56,435 nt of DNA from Chthonomonas sp. UBA2387 (lineage in GTDB: Bacteria; Armatimonadota; Fimbriimonadia; Fimbriimonadales; Fimbriimonadaceae). How positions within the stretch are numbered: the stretch's first letter is position 1; each line of letters begins with the position of its first letter. Shown piece after piece: positions 1 through 8,116 of the stretch. The stretch lies in NCBI GenBank assembly GCA_002343445.1, contig DDSP01000070.1, positions 571-57,005 on the forward strand, in the 5' to 3' direction. Made by a program: the position numbers and the translations under genes. The notes under the pieces are model-generated. The model was given only the letters and a program-made list of their open reading frames with translations. It searched no databases and was not told where the DNA came from.

Positions 1-1350
1 CGAGCAGGGGTTGCTCGCGTTGATGCGTCCATCTACGGGGCAAGTATGCCAATCGTTGATGGTCGTATCGTATTGCAGTCCCGGGTCTGCGCTGGCCCAC
101 GCGGCTTCGCAGATCTGGTCCCAAAGCTCGCGGGCGGGCAGGGTCTTCATCGTGCGCCCATCGGTCCGACCTTTCAGCGCCCATGTGTCGTCCGATTCCA
201 CGGCGCGGAGGAAGGCGTCGGTCACGCGGACCGAATTGTTCGAGTTTTGGCCAGAAACGGTGACATAGGCTTCGCTTTCGTAGCCCGTGTCGAAGATCGG
301 AAACTCGATCTCGCGGGCCCCTTGGGCGCCGAGTTGGATCACGCGCTGGATATAGTTCAGGCTTACCTGTGCCGTTTTGGCTTCGGCCACGGCGCGGCGC
401 AAGCCCTCGTTCTTGCGCAGGTCGAAGCGGTCGTTCTCAGGGAGTTCCTTCGCCCCGTGACCCGCTTGCAGGATGGCGTTCAGGTGCTTGTTGTTCAGCA
501 CCGAGCCCGTGACCAAGGCCGCTACCTTCTGCTCCTCTCGGACCTTCCAGTTGACGAACTTCTCGATGTCTGGATGGTCGATGTCCAGGCAGACCATCTT
601 GGCAGCGCGGCGCGTGGTGCCGCCCGACTTGATCGCACCCGCCGAACGGTCGCCGACACGCAAGAAGCTCATCAGGCCGCTAGACTTTCCGCCTCCGCTC
701 AGGGGTTCGTTCTCGCCGCGCAGCGAGGAGAAGTTGGTGCCTACCCCGCTACCGTACTTGAAGATCCGGGCCTCGCGGGTCCACAGGTCCATGATGCCCC
801 CTTCGTTCACCAGGTCGTCCTTGACCGAGAGGATGAAGCACGCGTGCGGCTGCGGGCGTTCGTAAGCGTTCTCGCTCTTCTTCAGATCGCCGGACACCGG
901 ATCCACGTAGTAGTGCCCCTGCGGTGTGCCGGTGATGCCGTAGGCGTAGTGCAAGCCTGTGTTGAACCACTGGGGGCTGTTCGGCGCGGCGATCTGGCGG
1001 GCCAGCATGTGGCAGAGTTCGTCATAGAAGGCATCCGCGTCTTCGGTGGAGTTGAAGTAGCCGTACTGCTCGCCCCAGTGCCGCCAACAGCCCGCCAATC
1101 GGTGGAAGACCTGGCGGCTGTCGGTCTCGCCGCCGGTCGTGCCATCGGGTTGCGGCACGCCAGCCTTGCGGAAGTACTTCTGCGCCAGGATGTCCGTGGC
1201 CACCTGGGACCACGCGGCGGGCACCATGACGTTCTCCATCGAGAACACCTTCGTGCCGTCGGGGTTGCGGATCTCGCTCTTGCGGGCGACGAATTCGATG
1301 TCGCCATAGGCGCCTTGCTCGGCGGTCGTGAAATACCTTCCAATCTTCAT
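1..1350 (-). CDS. nrdJ: Adenosylcobalamin-dependent (class II) ribonucleoside-diphosphate reductase, N-terminal 450 residues
   Basis: This enzyme reduces ribonucleotides to deoxyribonucleotides using a B12-generated thiyl radical, in the cytoplasm. The reading frame is open from an ATG at 1350 to the window edge, so the C-terminus is missing. Visible family features are the PNSPQWFNTG block near residue 125, the redox-cysteine region HACFILSV, and the finger-loop segment SNPC, whose cysteine carries the radical, right at the cut edge. An AGGAAG ribosome-binding site lies just upstream. The ATG overlaps the nrdR stop as ATGA, so the two genes are probably translationally coupled. No cobalamin riboswitch was seen upstream. 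Identification is firm; only the 3' end is unknown. Confidence 0.95.
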   Translation of the reverse strand, partial: MKIGRYFTTAEQGAYGDIEFVARKSEIRNPDGTKVFSMENVMVPAAWSQVATDILAQKYFRKAGVPQPDGTTGGETDSRQVFHRLAGCWRHWGEQYGYFNSTEDADAFYDELCHMLARQIAAPNSPQWFNTGLHYAYGITGTPQGHYYVDPVSGDLKKSENAYERPQPHACFILSVKDDLVNEGGIMDLWTREARIFKYGSGVGTNFSSLRGENEPLSGGGKSSGLMSFLRVGDRSAGAIKSGGTTRRAAKMVCLDIDHPDIEKFVNWKVREEQKVAALVTGSVLNNKHLNAILQAGHGAKELPENDRFDLRKNEGLRRAVAEAKTAQVSLNYIQRVIQLGAQGAREIEFPIFDTGYESEAYVTVSGQNSNNSVRVTDAFLRAVESDDTWALKGRTDGRTMKTLPARELWDQICEAAWASADPGLQYDTTINDWHTCPVDGRINASNPCS

Positions 1351-1868
1351 GCTGTGCTTCCTGCTGCTTCTGTAGACACCAGTCTATCATACTGCGTCGC
1401 GTTTGGGCGACCAAATCCTCGTGCCGCGCACAATCGCAACGCTTCGGCGAAATCGTCCACGCTGGCGAACTGCCGGTACACGCTGGCGAACCGGATGTAG
1501 GCCACGGTGTCGAGGGCCATCAACTCGGCGATGACGCGCTCGCCCACTTCGCCGCTCGGGACTTCGTCCTCGAACGTGCTGTACACGTCCCGCTCGATCC
1601 GCTCGGCGGAGTCGCGGAGGCTCTCCAGCGAGACCGGCCGCTTGCCGCACGCCACGATCATGCCGCGCAAGACTTTCTCGCGGTCGAACTCCTCCCGCGT
1701 GCCGTCCCGCTTGACCACGAGGAGGCGCGGAACTTCGGGCGCCTCGAACGTGGTGAACCTGCGGAGGCACGCCTCGCACTCGCGCCGACGTCGCACGGCT
1801 TCGCCGCCGCGAGCGGGTCGCGAATCAAGGACGTGGTGCTCTTCCGAGCCGCAGAACGGGCAACGCAT
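1347..1868 (-). CDS. nrdR: Transcriptional repressor NrdR
   Basis: NrdR is the nucleotide-sensing repressor of ribonucleotide reductase genes. The 173-residue protein begins with a zinc ribbon (CPFC at residues 3-6, CEAC at 31-34). An ATP-cone domain follows, with the typical KRDGTREEFDREK stretch and a VAYIRFASVYRQF block near residue 125. It lies immediately upstream of nrdJ and overlaps it by four bases, the expected regulator-target arrangement. The last ~30 residues are an ordinary variable tail. A pair of NrdR-box-like elements upstream suggests autoregulation of the operon. Family assignment is unambiguous. Confidence 0.96.
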   Translation of the reverse strand: MRCPFCGSEEHHVLDSRPARGGEAVRRRRECEACLRRFTTFEAPEVPRLLVVKRDGTREEFDREKVLRGMIVACGKRPVSLESLRDSAERIERDVYSTFEDEVPSGEVGERVIAELMALDTVAYIRFASVYRQFASVDDFAEALRLCAARGFGRPNATQYDRLVSTEAAGSTA

Positions 1869-1905
1869 GACTGGGTCTTCGGACCGATGGCCTCGCCCTG
1901 AGGCT

Positions 1906-1953
1906 ACAACATATCGGGCCGCAAAGGGAGAGACGGCACAGGATATTGATCCG
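1906..1953. promoter_or_regulatory. Possible tandem NrdR boxes upstream of nrdR-nrdJ
   Basis: Two elements with the half-site pattern acaNNatat start at 1906 and 1938, exactly 32 bp apart and 38 bp upstream of the nrdR start. NrdR operators are known as two 16-bp boxes spaced about three helical turns (31-32 bp) apart. Each element matches only about half of the published consensus acaCwAtATaTwGtgt, and the right half-sites are weak. Spacing and position therefore carry most of the weight. Confidence 0.4.
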
Positions 1954-2054
1954 ATGCTCGTTTTGTCCCCTTTTTTGCCACACGTTTTCCAAGGGAGGTT
2001 TGGTGCGGCTTGGCACGGTTCGGTTGGGTTCGGAGTCTTCCGCGCCTTGCCGCT

Positions 2055-3311
2055 CTATCGAAAGAAGTCGAAAGCCTCTAGCCGCTTCTTGATCGCTTGC
2101 AGGAACCGCCCCGCCAACAAGCCGTCCACCAGACGGTGGTCGTAGGTGAGCACGAGGTACATCATCGAGCGCACGGCGATCATGTCGTCCACGATCACGG
2201 GCTGCTTCACGATGCCGTAGGTTCCCAGAATGCCCGCCTGCGGCGCGTTGATCATCGGCGTGCCGAACAGCGCTCCGTACGAGCCGGGGTTGGTCAGGGT
2301 GAACGTGCCGCCCTTTACGTCGTCCACGGTCAGTGAATTCGACCGGGCACGCTTGGCGATATCTTCAAGATCACGGGCCAGATCAACGACGGATTTCTTA
2401 TGACAGTCGCGGATCACCGGGACGATCAGGCCTTCGTCACCGTTCTTGCCCAACGCCACGGCCACGCCCATGTGGACGGCGCGGTTCTTGAGGATCGTGT
2501 TGTCGGGCTGCAGCGAGCTGTTGATCAGCGGGAACTCGACCAGAGCCTCGGTGATCGCTTTGATGAAGAAGGGCGTGTAGGTGAGCTTGACGCCATAGGT
2601 CGCTTGGAAGCCGTCTTTGTTGGCTTCGCGGAAGCGGACCATCGGCGTGACGTCCACCTGGGTCGTCGTCGAGACGGTCGGGACAGCGGCGCTGCGCACC
2701 ATCGCATCGGCGATCATCTTGCGCAAGCCGACGAGTGGCACAATCTCCTGCTCGGGGCCGGCTTGCGTGACGGCTGGCGGCACGTCCAACTTGGGTGCGG
2801 GGGCGACGGGAGCGGGCGCCGGAGCGGCGGGCTTCGAGGTGCCGGCAAGGTACCCCTCCAAGTCCTTCTTGGTGACCCTTCCGCCCTGCCCCGTGCCCTC
2901 GATGCGGGCCAAGTCGGCGTCGCTCAGTCCGTGTTCCTTGGCCATGGCGCGCACCACGGGCGTGAACCACGTTCTGCCGGTCGCGGGTGTTGGGGCGGGT
3001 GCGAGAGCTTCTTCTATCGCCAGAGCAGATTCCGGTGCGGTGGGGGCGGGTGCGGCTGCGGGGACGGCGTCCGCTGTGTCGGAGATGATGCCCATGACCT
3101 TGAACACTTCGACCGCTCCACCTTCGGGAATGCGGATCTCGGTGAGGTAGCCGGACGCGGGTGACGGCAGCTCGGTGTTGACCTTGTCGGTCATGATCTC
3201 GACGATGGGTTCGTCCTCCTTGACGAACTCGCCCACCTGCTTCAGCCAGCGGCTGACCGTGCCCTCGTGCACGGATTCGCCCAGCTCGGGCATCAGAATC
3301 TCGACGGCCAT
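2055..3311 (-). CDS. Dihydrolipoamide acyltransferase (E2) of a 2-oxoacid dehydrogenase complex
   Basis: This is the core transacylase that passes acyl groups from lipoyl-lysine to CoA. The 418-residue protein has three parts in order. A lipoyl domain spans residues 1-77, with the lipoylated lysine K43 in TDKVNTE. An E3/E1-binding domain lies around 115-155 (TPVVRAMAKEHG, GRVTKKDL). The catalytic domain carries DHRLVDG, with the active-site histidine near residue 392. Pro/Ala-rich linkers separate the domains. It stands alone here, with no E1 or E3 gene adjacent, so substrate choice (pyruvate, 2-oxoglutarate or branched-chain oxoacids) cannot be decided. The single lipoyl domain and the sequence style fit SucB/BkdB-type proteins. 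Confidence 0.93.
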   Translation of the reverse strand: MAVEILMPELGESVHEGTVSRWLKQVGEFVKEDEPIVEIMTDKVNTELPSPASGYLTEIRIPEGGAVEVFKVMGIISDTADAVPAAAPAPTAPESALAIEEALAPAPTPATGRTWFTPVVRAMAKEHGLSDADLARIEGTGQGGRVTKKDLEGYLAGTSKPAAPAPAPVAPAPKLDVPPAVTQAGPEQEIVPLVGLRKMIADAMVRSAAVPTVSTTTQVDVTPMVRFREANKDGFQATYGVKLTYTPFFIKAITEALVEFPLINSSLQPDNTILKNRAVHMGVAVALGKNGDEGLIVPVIRDCHKKSVVDLARDLEDIAKRARSNSLTVDDVKGGTFTLTNPGSYGALFGTPMINAPQAGILGTYGIVKQPVIVDDMIAVRSMMYLVLTYDHRLVDGLLAGRFLQAIKKRLEAFDFFR

Positions 3312-3383
3312 GACCCCCGATTATGGACGATCCGGGCTTCTCGCGGTCGGGGACCGGGTTGGCGGTCGCCGCTTCCGATCGGA

Positions 3384-4295
3384 TTACCTTGAGTCATCAG
3401 CGAGGAACACTTCTGGGATGAACTCGGCCGGGTCCAGGTTCCGTGCTCGGAACCAGCGGACGTAGTCCTCCAGCGACCGAGGGTTGCGGCGGCCCTTGGG
3501 GATACTCGGCAATAGTGCGGCTGACAGCCGATCCCACAGGTCGAGCGTGCTCACCGGCGTGGCCAGCCCTTTCTCGAGATCGTACACCCTGACAACGCCA
3601 CGATGGGATAGGACCAACCAACGGTCGCCTGCGAAGCAAGCGCCATGCAGGCACATGTTCAGCAAGTTCTGTTGCCATCGCGATGCCCTTGGACCAACGA
3701 CCTGAGAATCCAGTTCAATGCTGTATCTGGAGTCGCCATGGACAATTGTGACTCCAAAGCGAGTGTCGCGGATCCTGAGTGAATCACCCGTGCGATGGAC
3801 CCCGCGAGTAGCGGAGCCATAGCGTGCGTAGTCGAGAATCGCATCGTCATCTAACCTCGCCAGCGGCAGTTGGACGCCCGGAATGTTCACGAGCAATCCC
3901 AACGCGTGCCTCACGCTATCCCAATGCCCAAGCGAAATGGACCCGCGATATCCCACCCTGTCGGTACCCAAGGCAAAGTTGAACACGCCATAGCCCAACT
4001 TAACGGGGACCTCGCGATCTTGACTTCGGTTTGTCAAGTCCAGAACCCGCAGGAATTCGTGTTCTCTTGCGCAAAACCAGCGTCCGTCGCGACTGATTGC
4101 GGAACGATGCGCAGCCGCCAAGTGGCCAACGGAGGGAGGGCCGACGTCGAGAGCAAGGCTCTCGACGTCGAGGCGCGCCACCAAGTACTGCACCGGCAAG
4201 CGCTTCTTGACACAGCGGACGAGGGCAACGACCGGAGCCTCCTGGGCACCAAGAACACGGATCGGCCCACGCTTGGGGGAAGCGTGGCTGCTCAT
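3384..4295 (-). CDS. Hypothetical protein, possible beta-propeller-like repeats
   Basis: A 303-residue protein of no recognised family. Segments such as AAHRSAISRDGRWFCARE, FLRVLDLTN and VVRVYDLEKG look like blades of a WD40/YVTN-type propeller, suggesting a repeat scaffold, but no repeat set is complete. There is no signal peptide. The frame stays open to 4793, but the upstream part runs antisense to the next gene, so the ATG at 4295 (MSSHAS) was chosen; ATGs slightly upstream (MMPAMPEG) are possible. Base composition is a little less GC-rich than its neighbours. It is transcribed divergently from the epimerase-family gene. The frame is convincing as coding; function is unknown. Confidence 0.6.
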   Translation of the reverse strand: MSSHASPKRGPIRVLGAQEAPVVALVRCVKKRLPVQYLVARLDVESLALDVGPPSVGHLAAAHRSAISRDGRWFCAREHEFLRVLDLTNRSQDREVPVKLGYGVFNFALGTDRVGYRGSISLGHWDSVRHALGLLVNIPGVQLPLARLDDDAILDYARYGSATRGVHRTGDSLRIRDTRFGVTIVHGDSRYSIELDSQVVGPRASRWQQNLLNMCLHGACFAGDRWLVLSHRGVVRVYDLEKGLATPVSTLDLWDRLSAALLPSIPKGRRNPRSLEDYVRWFRARNLDPAEFIPEVFLADDSR

Positions 4296-4446
4296 GGCTT
4301 CTCGTTCGCTGATCGGGCATCGGGTTCCTTCGGGCATCGCGGGCATCATTGGGTCATCCGGGTCGACTAAGACCACATGCAGACCGCTTGCCGACCACCT
4401 GCCCACCACCCCACCGCACTCCCTGGGGGTCCGGGGTATCGTGAGC

Positions 4447-5457
4447 ATGCCGATGCCCAAGACCATTCTCATCACGGGCGCCAACGGAGAAATCGGCCAC
4501 GGCCTGGTGGAAGCGCTCTCCGGTAAACCCGACACCCGCATCGTCGCCCTTGACCTTCGACCGCTCGACGACCACCTGGCCGCCAAGTGCCATGCCACCG
4601 TCGTGGGCGACATCGGCGACCGCGACTTGCTCGGTCGGATCGCTTCCGAACACGAGATCGACACCGTGTTCCATCTGGCCGCCCTGCTCAGCACCCGCTC
4701 GGAGCGGCAGCCGTTGCTCGCGCACCGGGTGAACGTGGATGGCACGCTGAACCTGCTCGAGCTGGCCATCGCCGAAGCGAGATCTGAGGGCAAGGACGTC
4801 CGGTTCCTCTATCCCTCTTCGATCGCGGTCTATGGGCTGCCGTACCTCGACGCCAAGCGAAACGCCGGCAAGGTTTGCGAGGACGATCACACCCGCCCCA
4901 CCACCATGTACGGCATCAACAAGCTGTACTGCGAGCGGTTGGGCGACTATTACGCCGACCACTACCGCCAACTCGACCAGGAGGCCACCAAGGGCGGCGT
5001 GGACTTTCGCTGCATCCGCTTTCCCGGACTCATCAGCGCGGTCACCGTACCCAGCGGAGGCACCAGCGACTATGGCGCCGAAATGCTCCATGCGGCGGCC
5101 AAAGGCGAGTCGTACGCGTGCTTCGTTCGGCCCGATACGCGCATCCCGTTCATGGCGATGCCGGACGCCGTGCGCGCCTTGCTCATGCTGGAGGCCGCAC
5201 CGAAGGAAGCGCTGACCCGCCGGGCCTACAACATCGCCGCGTTCAGTCCATCGGCCGAGGAGATTCTGGCGATGACGCTGCGCTTCTTCCCGAACGCAAA
5301 GGTCTCCTACGATCCCCACCTGAAACGGCAGGGCATCGTGGACACGTGGCCGGAGGACGTGGACGACACGGCCGCGCGCGCCGATTGGGGCTTCCACCAC
5401 GAGTTTGATTTCGAGAGGGCGTTCGCCGACTACCTCATTCCGGGACTTGGCGTTTGA
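4447..5457 (+). CDS. SDR-type L-threonine 3-dehydrogenase / NAD-dependent epimerase family protein
   Basis: The 336-residue extended short-chain dehydrogenase has a Rossmann motif GANGEIG at residues 11-17 and the catalytic pair Y155/K159 in YGINK. The C-terminal half carries the signature of the epimerase-like L-threonine 3-dehydrogenases: RFPGLISAVT, then GGTSDYGAEM, then a DTRIPFMAMPDAVRALL block and a DTWPEDVDDTAARADWG tail. That subgroup oxidises threonine to 2-amino-3-ketobutyrate with NAD. The usual partner Kbl is not adjacent. The start is uncertain among GTG 4441, ATG 4447 and ATG 4453. A UDP-sugar epimerase is the alternative but is less likely given the substrate-side motifs. Confidence 0.82.
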   Translation: MPMPKTILITGANGEIGHGLVEALSGKPDTRIVALDLRPLDDHLAAKCHATVVGDIGDRDLLGRIASEHEIDTVFHLAALLSTRSERQPLLAHRVNVDGTLNLLELAIAEARSEGKDVRFLYPSSIAVYGLPYLDAKRNAGKVCEDDHTRPTTMYGINKLYCERLGDYYADHYRQLDQEATKGGVDFRCIRFPGLISAVTVPSGGTSDYGAEMLHAAAKGESYACFVRPDTRIPFMAMPDAVRALLMLEAAPKEALTRRAYNIAAFSPSAEEILAMTLRFFPNAKVSYDPHLKRQGIVDTWPEDVDDTAARADWGFHHEFDFERAFADYLIPGLGV

Positions 5458-5460
5458 ACC

Positions 5461-6300
5461 ATGCTTGAGTGCACGTTCCGCCACCTATCCGGCATCGGCC
5501 CGCGCGCCGAGGCGAAGCTATGGGCGGCTGGATGCCGGTCTTGGGACGCGTTGGAGGAAGGGCAGGCCAACGGCGCATTGCCCAAGAAGGTGACGGCCAG
5601 GCGCCTCCGCGAGGAACTCGACCAATCGCGCCAAGCGCTGGCGCAGGGGGTTCACCAATACTTCGCCGAACGCTTGCCCGAGGCCGAGCATTGGCGTTGT
5701 CTTCCCCACTTCCCCGATACGGTCTGCTACTTGGACATCGAGACCACGGGCGGACGCCCTCCCGACGATCGCATCACGGTGATCGGACTCCACGACCACG
5801 AGCGCTACCTGCCGTTTGTTCAGGGCGACAACCTGGAGGCGTTTCGCGACGCGATCACGCACTACTCCGTGGTCGTGACGTTCTCGGGCGGCAACTTCGA
5901 CTTGCCGATGATCCGGCGCGAGATGGGCATCGCCCTCGACCACCTACACATAGACCTGTGCCCTGCGCTGCGACGGGTGGGCGTCGGCGGGGGTCTCAAG
6001 AAGATCGAGCAGGCGTTCGGCTTGGAGCGCAGCCCCGAGACTCAGGGCCTGACGGGGTGGGACGCCGTGAAGCTGTGGCGGCGGCACATCAATGGCGACC
6101 GCAAAGCCCTCAGGTTGTTGATCGAGTACAACCGGCACGACGTGCTGAGTCTGCTGGAACTCGGGCGGATCGCCTACCAGCGGCTTCGGGAGGCGACGCT
6201 TGAAAACCAGGAGTTGCCCGTGGTCAAGCCGCGCCGCAAGCGGTGGGACGAGACGAGCCAACTGGCGTACCAACTTCGCGAGCGCAGGAAGCGGCCATGA
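5461..6300 (+). CDS. YprB-like ribonuclease H-fold exonuclease domain protein
   Basis: A 279-residue protein with a DEDD-type exonuclease core. Motif I is DIETTG (near residue 93), motif II is VVTFSGGNFDLPMI, and motif III is YNRHDV (near 225). These residues would bind the two metal ions. The N-terminus, CTFRHLSGIGPRAEAKLWAAG, resembles a small helix-hairpin-helix-like segment that could bind nucleic acid. The family (RNase_H_2, YprB) is predicted to degrade nucleic acid, with substrate poorly defined. It sits three bases after the dehydrogenase gene, and its stop overlaps the pcp start as ATGA, implying co-transcription. Confidence 0.85.
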   Translation: MLECTFRHLSGIGPRAEAKLWAAGCRSWDALEEGQANGALPKKVTARRLREELDQSRQALAQGVHQYFAERLPEAEHWRCLPHFPDTVCYLDIETTGGRPPDDRITVIGLHDHERYLPFVQGDNLEAFRDAITHYSVVVTFSGGNFDLPMIRREMGIALDHLHIDLCPALRRVGVGGGLKKIEQAFGLERSPETQGLTGWDAVKLWRRHINGDRKALRLLIEYNRHDVLSLLELGRIAYQRLREATLENQELPVVKPRRKRWDETSQLAYQLRERRKRP

Positions 6301-6815
6301 ACGTGTTCGTGACTGGTTTTGGACCGTTCTTGGGCAACGACGACAACCCCTCGGCAGCGCTCGCCGAATCCTGCGGCCTGCCGTTTCGCGTGCTGCCCGT
6401 CACGTTTCGCGCCGTCGAGGAGTTCTTGGCGTCGGCGCTGGAGTTTGATGCTCTCCTGATGCTGGGTTTGGCATCGGGCGAGCAAGATCCCCGATTGCGG
6501 CTGGAGATGGTGGCGCGGAACGTGATCGGCGCAACGCCCGATGCCGAGGGAGTGGTCGCTGGTCCGGGTCCGATTGCTCCCTTTGCTTCTCGCCAACTCG
6601 GGGCGACGCTCTTTCGCACACGGGAGTTGGTCGCCGATAGCGCGCGCTGGCGTCCAAGCGTGGACGCGGGGAGCTACCTCTGCAACTACTCGCTGTTCCG
6701 GGCGTTGATGACATGGCCGGGACGAGCCGTGGGGTTCGTGCACGTGCCGCCGGTCGAAGTGATGCCGCTGGAAGCACAGCGTGCAGCCCTGGCCGACGTG
6801 ATCGCCCACATTTGA
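6297..6815 (+). CDS. pcp: Pyroglutamyl-peptidase I (pyrrolidone-carboxylate peptidase)
   Basis: This cysteine peptidase removes N-terminal pyroglutamate from peptides. The 172-residue protein starts with FVTGFGPFLGNDDNPS, the diagnostic N-terminus of peptidase family C15. The catalytic triad can be placed: Glu in RLEMVARN, Cys in GSYLCNYSL, and His in GFVHVPP. It is about 40 residues shorter than typical bacterial enzymes (~215 aa), mainly through compressed loops. The ATG at 6297 overlaps the stop of the upstream exonuclease gene, which fixes the start and indicates coupling. Confidence 0.92.
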   Translation: MNVFVTGFGPFLGNDDNPSAALAESCGLPFRVLPVTFRAVEEFLASALEFDALLMLGLASGEQDPRLRLEMVARNVIGATPDAEGVVAGPGPIAPFASRQLGATLFRTRELVADSARWRPSVDAGSYLCNYSLFRALMTWPGRAVGFVHVPPVEVMPLEAQRAALADVIAHI

Positions 6816-6854
6816 AGGCAGGACATCAGACTGAGCATCGCGAACTGATCGCGG

Positions 6855-7319
6855 ATGGACGTCAAGGGCCACATCCGCAACCGCATCGAGGAGGCCGCCG
6901 CCTGCTATGTGAAGGACTTCGAGGCGATTGCCGAGACCGACCTTGCGCGCTCGCCCGGTGGGACCTCCCGCAGCCCGTTCGACTTCACTTTTGAAGTGGT
7001 CGTCGTGAACAAGCGGATCGCTGCTCGGCTGCGGCGCGAGACCCCGCCCGCGCTTCAGCGCGAGGGCTGGATGACCGCTCCCGAGGAGTTCAAGTCGAAA
7101 CAAGGCGCGCTGCAGGCGTTCTCGGCTTCGGTGAACGAGGTGCTGGCGGCTTGGGACCACGTGTCGCCGAGCCACGTGGACGACGCCATCGAGACGCCGA
7201 GCGGACACACGACCGCGCTTGAAATGGCCAGCCTGTGCGCCAGCCACCTCACCTACCACGACGCCCAACTCAATTACTTCCAGTCGCTCCACGGCGATTC
7301 GGAAATGCACTGGTTCTAA
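6855..7319 (+). CDS. DinB-like four-helix protein
   Basis: A 154-residue soluble protein. The C-terminal HLTYHDAQLNYFQSLHGD matches the metal-binding histidine motif seen in DinB/DUF664-type four-helix bundles (HxxYHxGQ). An additional histidine in the middle, within WDHVSPSHVDD, could complete the site. Such proteins are thiol-dependent or metal-dependent enzymes, but substrates for this one cannot be inferred. It is the third gene of a plus-strand run from 5461 to 8110 and is followed two bases later by a short-chain dehydrogenase gene. Confidence 0.72.
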   Translation: MDVKGHIRNRIEEAAACYVKDFEAIAETDLARSPGGTSRSPFDFTFEVVVVNKRIAARLRRETPPALQREGWMTAPEEFKSKQGALQAFSASVNEVLAAWDHVSPSHVDDAIETPSGHTTALEMASLCASHLTYHDAQLNYFQSLHGDSEMHWF

Positions 7320-7321
7320 TC

Positions 7322-8110
7322 ATGGATCTTGGATTGAACGGAAAGACAGCCATGGTGGCCGCCGCCAGCAAGGGCATCGGGCGGGCGGCAGCGCTGACCC
7401 TTGCGGAAGAGGGTGCCCGCGTGAGCGTGTGCGCCCGAAACGGTGAGGCCCTGGATTCCGTCGTGGCCGAGTTGCGAGGGTTGGGCGTCGAGGCACTTGG
7501 CGTCGTCGCGGACGTGTCTTGCGCGGAGGACCTGGAGCGCTGGCACGCTGAGACGGTGGACGCTCTGGGCCCTGTGCAAGTGCTGGTGACCAACACGGGC
7601 GGCCCCGCGGCAGGGGTTGCGGGCTCGGTGAGCGACGAGGCTTGGCTGGCTGGGTTCGACTCCACGTTGCTCAACGTCGTACGGCTGGTTCGATTGGTCG
7701 CCCCGGGCATGGCCGAGCGAGGTTGGGGTCGCATCGTCCACGTGACGTCGCTCGTCGCGAAGGAACCCAGCGACCTGCTGGCGATCTCGTCCACGCTCCG
7801 CTCGGGCCTGATGGGCTTGACACGGCTGCAGGCTCGCGAACTCGGCCCGAACGGCATCACGGTGAACGGTGTGCTCCCCGGCCACACCCTGACGGACCGG
7901 CAACGCCACCTGGCCGAGATCCGCTCGGCGCAGTTGGGGGTCTCGGTGGACGAGGCGTTGCAGATGAACGGCGACTTGGCCGCCGTCCGGCGTTTGGGCC
8001 GCCCCGAAGAGATCGCGGGGGCCATCGCTTTCCTCTGCTCGGAGCAGGCGGGCTTCGTCACCGGCGTCAACCTGCTCGTGGACGGCGGCGCGACGCGCGG
8101 CTTGGGATGA
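7322..8110 (+). CDS. Short-chain dehydrogenase/reductase family protein with altered catalytic motif
   Basis: A 262-residue classical SDR. It has the cofactor motif AAASKGIGRA (residues 12-22), a structural NTGG in place of NNAG, and an SDR-type end GFVTGVNLLVDGGATRGLG. The active-site serine S143 is present (VTSLVA), but the expected YxxxK is replaced by SSTLR around residues 156-160, so both Tyr and Lys are missing. This substitution is known in a subgroup usually annotated as 3-oxoacyl-ACP reductase-like. The enzyme may use another mechanism or bind without reducing. It follows the DinB-like gene closely. Confidence 0.85.
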   Translation: MDLGLNGKTAMVAAASKGIGRAAALTLAEEGARVSVCARNGEALDSVVAELRGLGVEALGVVADVSCAEDLERWHAETVDALGPVQVLVTNTGGPAAGVAGSVSDEAWLAGFDSTLLNVVRLVRLVAPGMAERGWGRIVHVTSLVAKEPSDLLAISSTLRSGLMGLTRLQARELGPNGITVNGVLPGHTLTDRQRHLAEIRSAQLGVSVDEALQMNGDLAAVRRLGRPEEIAGAIAFLCSEQAGFVTGVNLLVDGGATRGLG

Positions 8111-8116
8111 CGCGGG

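Noticed and set aside
46..1500. 484-residue plus-strand frame over nrdJ
   Set aside because: Shadow of the nrdJ gene, which has clear class II reductase motifs.
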